The notes under the pieces are model-generated. The model did no database searches and was not told where the DNA came from. It was given only the letters and a program-made list of their open reading frames with translations. 64,000 nucleotides of DNA from Vreelandella arcis (GTDB lineage: Bacteria; Pseudomonadota; Gammaproteobacteria; Pseudomonadales; Halomonadaceae), in contig NZ_FNII01000009.1 of assembly GCF_900103865.1 (NCBI RefSeq), positions 62,001 through 126,000 on the forward strand, in the 5' to 3' direction. Position numbers and translations under genes: made by a program. Below are positions 57,770 through 64,000 of this stretch, in pieces. Positions within the stretch are counted from its first letter, which is position 1, and each line of letters starts with the position of its first letter.

Positions 57770-59122
57770 TTGGTTGTCAGCTCGCAGCAAACGGCAGGAT
57801 TAGGCAAAACCCTATGGCAGCAAACCTGGCCCATGGCCATTGGCGTGCTCTCGTTACTTGGCTTTCAACTGGTTGATAGTGCCTTTATCGCACGGTTGGG
57901 AACGGTGCCGTTGGCCGCCCAGTCGTTTACCTTCCCGCTATCGTTTCTCATCATTGGTATTCAAGTGGGGATGGGAATTGCCATTGCGGCGTTGATTTCC
58001 CGCGCCCTGGGCGCAGGCGAGCAGGCGCGGGCAAAACGCTTGAGTAGCCTAGTGTTGATGGCGGGCGGCGGGGTCATTGCCTGTCTATGCATCGCCCTTT
58101 GGGCATTTCAAATACCGATATTTAGTTTGCTAGGCGCCGAAAATAACACCTTTAGTTATTTACGACGCTATTGGCCGCCCCAGCTGTTAGCGGCTTGGCT
58201 GGGGGCGCTGCTGTACTTTATGTATAGCGTTTTTCGCGCTTACGGCGACACACGACTGCCGGGCAAAATGATGGTGATTACCAGCCTGATTAATCTCGCG
58301 TTAGACCCTTTGCTGATTTTTGGCGTGGGGCCGTGGTCGGGTTGGGGGCTGCCCGGCGCCGCCTGGGCCACGGCGATTGCTTTTAGTACAGGCCTATTGG
58401 TTACCGGCGGGCGCCTATGGGGTCGTGGTTGGGCCGCGCGGGAAGGCTTGTGGCAGGAAGGTCAGCAGTCATGGCGGCCCTTTATGGGCATTGCCGCGCC
58501 TGCCATGGTGAGCCAATTGATGCCGCCGCTGGCTGCAATGCTGGCCATTTCGGTTGTCGCGGGTATAGGGGAAAGCCAGGTGGCCGCCTGGGGGCTGGCG
58601 AGCCGGCTGGAGACACTCTCGTTAATGGTGATTTTAGCCATGACGATGTCGTTGCCGCCCTGGTTAGGGCGTTGCTACGGGGCCGGTGATTGGGATCAAA
58701 TTCACCGACTCCTGCGGTTGGCGTTGGGCGTTGCGGTCGTGTGGCAGTTAACGCTAGGCATACTTCTTGCGCTAGGCGCACCGTGGGTTGGCATGGCGCT
58801 GGCCGGCAACCCCGAGGTGCAAGGCGAGCTGGTAATGCTGATTCGCTTTTTATTGCCTAGTTACGCCGCGCTGGGCGTTTGCATGCTGATTGTCTCGGCA
58901 GGTAATGCCCTGGGTTGGCCGCTGCGCGCGATGCTGCTGTCGGCTGCGCGCTTATTCGTGTGCTATTTACCCTGCCTATGGATTGGCAAGCATTTGGCCG
59001 GGTGGTGGGGGCTGGCCGCCGGAGCGGCCGTGGGTAATTTGTTTGCCGGTTTGGTGGCTTGGCTACTGCTCCGGCGTATTTTGTCTCGCCCGCATCGGCA
59101 GGCGGGAGTTACGGCAGATTAG
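57770..59122 (+). CDS. MATE family efflux transporter
   Basis: 450 residues from TTG 57770, chosen because AGGAGAC lies seven bases upstream; a longer TTG start at 57743 overlaps the terminator. Twelve predicted helices in two MatE repeats (LGFQLVDSAFIARLG and the second SQLMPPLAAMLAISVV). Members export cationic compounds in exchange for Na+ or H+, and Na+ coupling would suit an NQR-bearing cell. Its end overlaps the convergent permease gene by 14 bases. Confidence 0.88.
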   Translation: MVVSSQQTAGLGKTLWQQTWPMAIGVLSLLGFQLVDSAFIARLGTVPLAAQSFTFPLSFLIIGIQVGMGIAIAALISRALGAGEQARAKRLSSLVLMAGGGVIACLCIALWAFQIPIFSLLGAENNTFSYLRRYWPPQLLAAWLGALLYFMYSVFRAYGDTRLPGKMMVITSLINLALDPLLIFGVGPWSGWGLPGAAWATAIAFSTGLLVTGGRLWGRGWAAREGLWQEGQQSWRPFMGIAAPAMVSQLMPPLAAMLAISVVAGIGESQVAAWGLASRLETLSLMVILAMTMSLPPWLGRCYGAGDWDQIHRLLRLALGVAVVWQLTLGILLALGAPWVGMALAGNPEVQGELVMLIRFLLPSYAALGVCMLIVSAGNALGWPLRAMLLSAARLFVCYLPCLWIGKHLAGWWGLAAGAAVGNLFAGLVAWLLLRRILSRPHRQAGVTAD

Positions 59123-60596
59123 CGTTGGGTTTTTCCTGATAAGCGAAGTAGCTAAAGAGTAGCGCCATAGCCAAGTAACCCATGACAAAATTGGGTGCGG
59201 CATTGATTGCCAGTTCGGCGGCGTGCATTAAACCGACAAACGAGAATGCCGCCGCAATGAGCGCAAAGATCGCCGCGCGGCGGAACTGATGATCAATCAC
59301 CGAAACCGTCATTGCTCCCAAGAAAATTGCCATGAACATCGCGCCCTGACCGGCGGCCACAATCGCCGTGGAAATATCGCTGACGATTTCTTCGGCTCCG
59401 CGATTAAAGCGCGTCATCACATAGTTGGCAAAGTAGGGCAGCATCGCCAGCGCCACGGCGGGATAGTGACGGCTGTCGTTAGCCTGAAACGCCGTGGCAA
59501 TCATTGAAATGCCCACAAAGACCAGGATTGGGGCGACCACGGAGACGGGAATAATCGCTGAAATCATGGCGATAAGCCCAAACATGGTGGCGATAGCGTA
59601 GACGGCCCCGTTTAATAGGCTATAGCCTCGCCCAGCGCCCATCCATTTTGCCCCCACGGTGGCAATATACACTGTGGTAGGAAAAACGCCGCCAAATAAC
59701 GCGCCAATCATCGTGCCCACGCCATCGACCGCTTGGCATTCGCGCACGTCGTACTTGTCGCCTGCGGCCTCCATTGCCTCGACGTTATTCATGGTTTCTA
59801 TGGCGTTATATAAGGTGATTGGCAAGACCACGGTGAGAATGGCGAGCATTCCTGTCGCGAGTAGCCCTAGTCCTTCCCACCAGGCTAGGTTGGGCAGCAG
59901 CGGATAAAAGCCAAGATGGGTGAATGCATCGCTAAAGCGCTCACCGCCCGCGTCGCCAATTAAATAAGCCATCGCCGTGCCCACGATGATAGCAAACAGA
60001 GAGGTGGGAATTTTTAGCGGCATGCTGACCCGGGCAATCAAGCCGACCATAATGATGGCCAGCACCAGCAAGCCAATTACCGGCATTTCCAACGTTTTGA
60101 ACAGCATTTCGCCGGCAATGAAGGTAAGTGCCACCCCGGCGACCGCGCCTAGCATGGCGGCGCGGGGAAGGTGATACTGCACCCAACGACCAACCAGGCT
60201 GATGGCCGCCTCAATGCCACCGCTGATAAAACAGGCGGCCACTGCGACTTTCCAGGCGAGCTCCACATCACCCGTCAGTTCCTTGGCTGGCAGTAAAACG
60301 CCGAACAAAAACACAAACATAACCGGCGTTGAAATGCCGTAGGACAAGGCGGTGACGTCCGAACGTTGCTCTTTGCGGGCCAGCCGCGAGGCGCTCCAAG
60401 CGTAATAAAAGTTGCCGACCATTACCGCCACGGCTGCACCGGGAAGCACTTGGCCGTAAACGATCGAGGCAGGAAACCCCATGCTCAGCATGCTAATGGC
60501 AATAATCACAAAATTCGCAATGTTGTTCTGGAACAGGGCGAAAAATGCGTCAGTATCTTCTTTTTTGTACCAGGGATAGTAATGTGGCGTCGCCAT
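59109..60596 (-). CDS. NCS2-type permease
   Basis: 495 residues from ATG 60596 (MATPHYYPWYKKEDTDAFFALF); a longer frame to 60731 has an unlikely N-terminus. About 12-14 membrane helices, with the TTVYIATVGAKWMGAGRGYS segment resembling the NCS2 half-helix region. It may import a nucleobase or related compound; the substrate is not evident. The gene ends overlapping the MATE gene by 14 bases, tail to tail. Confidence 0.72.
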   Translation of the reverse strand: MATPHYYPWYKKEDTDAFFALFQNNIANFVIIAISMLSMGFPASIVYGQVLPGAAVAVMVGNFYYAWSASRLARKEQRSDVTALSYGISTPVMFVFLFGVLLPAKELTGDVELAWKVAVAACFISGGIEAAISLVGRWVQYHLPRAAMLGAVAGVALTFIAGEMLFKTLEMPVIGLLVLAIIMVGLIARVSMPLKIPTSLFAIIVGTAMAYLIGDAGGERFSDAFTHLGFYPLLPNLAWWEGLGLLATGMLAILTVVLPITLYNAIETMNNVEAMEAAGDKYDVRECQAVDGVGTMIGALFGGVFPTTVYIATVGAKWMGAGRGYSLLNGAVYAIATMFGLIAMISAIIPVSVVAPILVFVGISMIATAFQANDSRHYPAVALAMLPYFANYVMTRFNRGAEEIVSDISTAIVAAGQGAMFMAIFLGAMTVSVIDHQFRRAAIFALIAAAFSFVGLMHAAELAINAAPNFVMGYLAMALLFSYFAYQEKPNANLP

Positions 60597-60754
60597 GAGA
60601 GCCTCTGAGTTATGGGAGTTGTCGTAAGGCAAAGAAGAGTGTGCCGTTGCTTTGACTAATCGGTCAACTCTTGCCTTGCGGAGTACGCCGCTAGGCGTCC
60701 CGCGCTGGCGACGAAGCGGGATTTTACACAACCGGATCTATATGCCCAAGACAC

Positions 60755-60780
60755 AAAAATGCCCAGGCAAGCCTGGGCAT
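60755..60780 (-). terminator. terminator of the aminotransferase/dehydratase operon
   Basis: ATGCCCAGGC-AA-GCCTGGGCAT; on the minus strand it is followed by TTTTTG. Confidence 0.85.
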
Positions 60781-60804
60781 CATCTGGCGTCTGGCGAGCG
60801 AAGG

Positions 60805-61995
60805 TTAGTCGTTAACGGCGGCAATCGCTTTAGCGAGGTAGGGAAGGTTTTCGTGGGAGAATCCGGCCACGTTGGCGCGACCCGAACGCACCATATAAAT
60901 CCCGAACTCATCGCGCAGTCGGTCGACTTGTTCCGGCGTGAGCCCGGTATAGGAGAACATACCGCGCTGCTCGGCAACGCAGGCATATTTCTCATCAAGA
61001 CCGTAGGGTTTGAGCGCCTCGACAAAATCGCGGCGCAGCGTGTTAATGCGGTCGCGCATTTCGGTCAGCTCTTCGCGCCACATAGCGGAAAGCTCGGCGT
61101 CATGGAGAATTTCACTGACGATAGAACCGCCATGTGCCGGCGGGTTGGAGTAATTTTCCCGCGCGACGATTGCCACCTGCGAACGGATGTTTTCCATTTG
61201 CTCGGCGTTCTTGGCCACCATGATCAAACAGCCGGTACGTTCGCAATAGATGCCGAAGTTTTTCGAGCACGAACTGGTAATGATGACTTCATCAAGCTGC
61301 TCGGCAAAAAGACGAACACCATAGGCATCTTCGTCGAGCCCTGCGCCAAACCCTTGGTAGGCAAAGTCAATCAGCGGTAGTAATTGGCGCTCTTTGACAA
61401 CCTCCAGTACTTGCTGCCACTGCGCTTCGGAGAGATCAAACCCGGTGGGGTTATGGCAGCAGGCATGGAGCACCACCACATCGCCTTCGGGAATTTGTTT
61501 CAACGCGCCCAGCATGCCGTCGAAGTCGAGACGGTTGTCAGGGTCGACGTAGGGATATTTGTGCAGCTCGATACCCGCAGCGGTAAAAATGCCGTGGTGA
61601 TTAGGCCAAGTGGGATCGCTCACCCAAATGCCTTTGCCGGGCAGTTGGGTAGCGATAAAGTCGGCGGCTAAACGCAACGCCCCAGTGCCGCCTGGCGACT
61701 GGGTTGCGCTGGCGCGGTTGGCTTCTAGTACTGGCGAGCTGGCACCCAGAACCATCGGTAATATAACGCCACCGTAGGCAGGAGCGCCGTGCGAACCAAT
61801 GTAGGTCTTGGTGGTTTCATTGCTGAGCAAGCGAGCTTCGGCTTCTTTAACGGCACGCATCACCGGCGTATTTCCGTGCGCATCACGATAAACGCCAACG
61901 CCTAGGTCGACTTTCTGGGGATTGGTGTCTTTTTTGAAAGCTTCGATTAGCCCAAGGATGGCGTCTCCGGGGACTCGCTCAATGTGCTCAAACAT
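60805..61995 (-). CDS. aromatic amino acid aminotransferase (PhhC/TyrB-like)
   Basis: 396 residues, class I aminotransferase of the AspC/TyrB type: VDLGVGVYRDAHGNTPVMRAV near the start, PLP lysine in ITSSCSKNFGIYCERTG (about 248), and GMFSYTGLTPEQV. Such enzymes transaminate aromatic or acidic amino acids. It overlaps the pterin dehydratase gene by one base spacing in a two-gene operon; that partner suggests aromatic amino acid breakdown, as phhBC of Pseudomonas. Oxaloacetate use (aspC) is an alternative. Confidence 0.88.
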   Translation of the reverse strand: MFEHIERVPGDAILGLIEAFKKDTNPQKVDLGVGVYRDAHGNTPVMRAVKEAEARLLSNETTKTYIGSHGAPAYGGVILPMVLGASSPVLEANRASATQSPGGTGALRLAADFIATQLPGKGIWVSDPTWPNHHGIFTAAGIELHKYPYVDPDNRLDFDGMLGALKQIPEGDVVVLHACCHNPTGFDLSEAQWQQVLEVVKERQLLPLIDFAYQGFGAGLDEDAYGVRLFAEQLDEVIITSSCSKNFGIYCERTGCLIMVAKNAEQMENIRSQVAIVARENYSNPPAHGGSIVSEILHDAELSAMWREELTEMRDRINTLRRDFVEALKPYGLDEKYACVAEQRGMFSYTGLTPEQVDRLRDEFGIYMVRSGRANVAGFSHENLPYLAKAIAAVND

Positions 61996-62334
61996 TTATT
62001 CGGCTACCTCATCAGTTCTAGCGGCAAGAATGAAATCATTTTGGTGCAGGCCATCAATGGCATGACTCCACCAGGTGACCGTGGTTTTACCATACTCGGT
62101 GGTGATCACGGGGTGGTGGCCTGCCTGTTCAGCCAATTCGCCAACGCGCTGGGTAAACTCAAGCGCGCTAACGAAATCACGAAATGTAAAGCTTCGTGTA
62201 AGCTTCATGATGCCATCGTGATCGGCAATTCGCCACTGTGGGAGGGCCGTTAACTCGCTTTCGCACTCGCTACGGGTCATAGGCCGTGCGTCACCGCTGC
62301 AAGGTTCACAATGTTGTTGGGCAAGTGAGGTCAT
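61996..62334 (-). CDS. phhB: pterin-4a-carbinolamine dehydratase
   Basis: 112 residues with the PCD signature: AGHHPVITTEYGKTTVTWWSHAIDGLHQNDF, where the histidines and Asp are catalytic. The enzyme regenerates the pterin cofactor after phenylalanine hydroxylation. No phenylalanine hydroxylase gene (phhA) is in the window; upstream is a diguanylate cyclase. GGAGGAG precedes the ATG. phhB is followed directly by the aminotransferase. Confidence 0.93.
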   Translation of the reverse strand: MTSLAQQHCEPCSGDARPMTRSECESELTALPQWRIADHDGIMKLTRSFTFRDFVSALEFTQRVGELAEQAGHHPVITTEYGKTTVTWWSHAIDGLHQNDFILAARTDEVAE

Positions 62335-62373
62335 GGGTTATCTCCTCCGCTTGGGTGATGAATGTTTACCCCT

Positions 62374-63270
62374 TTAGGGTAGATGGCAGACGCAGTCCCG
62401 GCCAACGTCTTTGGCATTGTATAGCGCTTGATCCGCTCGTTCGATAAGGTTCATTAAGGGTTCACCACAGCGATACTCGGCAACGCCAATGCTCATTGTC
62501 ACTTGTCCGGTGCCGAGACCAAAGTCATATTGAGCAATAAAGGAGCGTAAACGGTCTGCCAACTGGTGGCACTGCTTGACCGAGGTAAGCGGTAATACCG
62601 CCATGAATTCTTCACCGCCTAGCCGGGCGATCATGTCTTCGCTGCGTAGCAACGACTGGGTCAGGGTGGCGAGCTGTTTTAAGACGTCATCGCCTTGCAG
62701 GTGGCCCCAGCGGTCGTTGAGCTGTTTGAAGTGATCAATGTCGAGCATCATGATGGAAAGCGGCGTGCCGTGACGTGAGCTTAGCGACGCTAGGTTGGTC
62801 AAGTGCACCATTAACTTACGCCGGTTTGGCAACTCGGTGAGCGGGTCGGTATTACACAGCTTGCGTAGCCGATGCTCTTCAGTGACCTGGTCGCTGATGT
62901 CCATCATGATGCCGCTCCAACGAACGCCTAAATACGTGGGCTCAGGGGTTGCGCTAACGGCAATCCAGCGAGTTTTATGCCCGGATAGCGCCAGGCGAAA
63001 GCGGGTGGTTAACGGCAGCATCCAGCGAGCAGAGCGTTCAATGGCCGACATGAGCTTCGGAAAATCAGCGCCGGTTAGCTGCTCAAGTGCGGCATTGGCG
63101 TCATCGGCGAGCTGGTCTCGGTCGATGTCAGTCAACACCATGCCGCCACCTTCCATAAATGGGAATGCCATGTGGCCATCATGCGTGCGATAAAATTGGA
63201 AAACCACGCCAGGCATTTTTTGGATAAGTTGCTCGGCGTTGAGCGATAAAGGGATCTCATTCACGGGCAT
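62374..63270 (-). CDS. diguanylate cyclase with GGDEF domain
   Basis: 298 residues: an N-terminal PAS-like sensor region (about 15-130, with SALSGHKTRW and MMDISDQVTEE) and a GGDEF domain (about 135-298) with active site GGEEF (218-222) and inhibitory site RSED (209-212), exactly five residues before it. Active synthesis of cyclic di-GMP with product inhibition is therefore expected. No membrane helix is evident. Single gene. Confidence 0.9.
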   Translation of the reverse strand: MPVNEIPLSLNAEQLIQKMPGVVFQFYRTHDGHMAFPFMEGGGMVLTDIDRDQLADDANAALEQLTGADFPKLMSAIERSARWMLPLTTRFRLALSGHKTRWIAVSATPEPTYLGVRWSGIMMDISDQVTEEHRLRKLCNTDPLTELPNRRKLMVHLTNLASLSSRHGTPLSIMMLDIDHFKQLNDRWGHLQGDDVLKQLATLTQSLLRSEDMIARLGGEEFMAVLPLTSVKQCHQLADRLRSFIAQYDFGLGTGQVTMSIGVAEYRCGEPLMNLIERADQALYNAKDVGRDCVCHLP

Positions 63271-63530
63271 GCGTGAATCTCCGAAGCTGTGCTATTGAAA
63301 AGCTATGCCATGAAAAATTAAGCCACCTAGGGTAGCGCTAAAAACGTAATTAAAATGTAAGCGATTGACTACAAAGCGATACGTTTTTATATTTTTTCGA
63401 TATATCTAATAAAATAAAGAGATTAAAAACGCATATGAAGTACTAGCTTATGATTATCGCTGGCACCCTAAGGGAAAAAATATTACTTTTACGCATATAA
63501 AACATTATTTTTATTCCATTGAGGTGGGTT

Positions 63531-64000
63531 TTGTCGCACACCACGTATACATCGGGGCAGCCGTCTGCAAAGGGTCGAGTAAGCTTAGTCGGGGCTGGGC
63601 CCGGGGATCCCGAATTGCTGACTATTAAAGCGTTTAATCGCTTACAACAAGCCGATGTGGTGCTGCACGATCGCTTGGTCAGCGACGAAATTTTGGCGCT
63701 GTTACCGTCAACGGCGCAGCGATTTTACGTCGGTAAGGCGCGCTCAGCGCATAGCGTTCCCCAGAAGGGAATCAATCAAGCGCTGGTAAAATGGGCTCAA
63801 GCTGGCAATCGCGTGGTACGACTAAAGGGGGGAGACCCGTTTATTTTTGGACGCGGCGGGGAAGAGCTGGAAACGTTGATCGACGCGGGAGTGGCTGTAG
63901 AAGTGGTTCCGGGGATCACGGCTGCCTCAGGGTGTGCCGCTTACGCGGGTATTCCGCTAACCCACCGTGACCATGCTCAATCGGTGCGCTTTGTCACAGG
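63531..64000 (+). CDS. uroporphyrinogen-III C-methyltransferase (partial)
   Basis: Open to the right edge of the window. From TTG 63531, with GAGGTGGG just upstream, translation gives [20 protein letters not shown], then [38 protein letters not shown] and [22 protein letters not shown]. These are the SUMT motifs; the enzyme methylates uroporphyrinogen III for siroheme and cobalamin. A CysG fusion cannot be excluded from a partial gene. The 260 bases upstream are AT-rich and may hold the promoter. Confidence 0.92.
   Translation, partial: MSHTTYTSGQPSAKGRVSLVGAGPGDPELLTIKAFNRLQQADVVLHDRLVSDEILALLPSTAQRFYVGKARSAHSVPQKGINQALVKWAQAGNRVVRLKGGDPFIFGRGGEELETLIDAGVAVEVVPGITAASGCAAYAGIPLTHRDHAQSVRFVT

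Overview
The window looks like the chromosome of a halophilic or marine gammaproteobacterium, most likely a Halomonas-type member of the Halomonadaceae. This rests on gene order and protein families: a gap gene next to the sodium-pumping nqrABCDEF operon and nqrM, leuS-lptE-holA, the leuCDB-asd-fimV-truA-trpF-trpBA-accD-folC-SPOR-cvpA-purF-metZ block shared with Pseudomonas-like genomes, and a phhB/phhC-like pair. No rRNA, tRNA or CRISPR array was recognised. Species identity is inference.

Layout. 1-6.9 kb: end of gap, then the Na+-NQR respiratory complex and its maturation factor NqrM; no apbE lies between nqrF and nqrM. 7-14.6 kb: a PA2778/PA2779-type pair, the leuS-lptE-holA operon, a zinc-ribbon protein and an unassigned membrane protein. 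14.7-15.1 kb: three tandem 131-bp units, each carrying a REP-like palindrome.

15.2-26.4 kb is the most interesting part: a decaying chromosomal integron. It starts with what looks like the N-terminal remnant of an integron integrase on the minus strand. After it comes a plus-strand array of ten attC-like sites that separate nine gene cassettes plus the first, very large one. The cassettes encode a 760-residue zinc-hook AAA_13-type ATPase (a candidate defence gene), a GDCCVxC protein, a DUF1989 protein, a DUF3703 protein, an HExxH protein, a PIN-like protein, two membrane proteins, a beta-flower protein with an Arg/Pro/Ser tail, and a HigBA toxin-antitoxin pair. Two insertion sequences have entered the array. 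An IS630 element sits in the second codon of the ATPase gene and separates it from its ribosome-binding site and ATG. An IS1182-type element sits exactly at the GTT of the ATPase cassette's attC. The last attC has lost its GTT and is followed by a frameshifted remnant.

26.4-30.5 kb holds small accessory genes (macro domain, GFA, OsmC, DUF2268-type protease, histidine phosphatase, secreted protein). 30.9-38.3 kb is a coherent uptake/catabolic module: a GhrA-like dehydrogenase, a class II aldolase, a polar amino acid ABC transporter whose ATPase gene has a one-base frameshift, a TetR regulator and an aminotransferase. 38.4-56.3 kb is the core block for leucine, aspartate-semialdehyde, tryptophan, fatty acid, folate, purine and methionine synthesis with a LysR regulator. 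56.5-64 kb has cytochrome b561, YceI, a MATE exporter, an NCS2 permease, an aromatic aminotransferase with pterin dehydratase, a diguanylate cyclase and the start of a uroporphyrinogen-III methyltransferase gene cut by the window edge.
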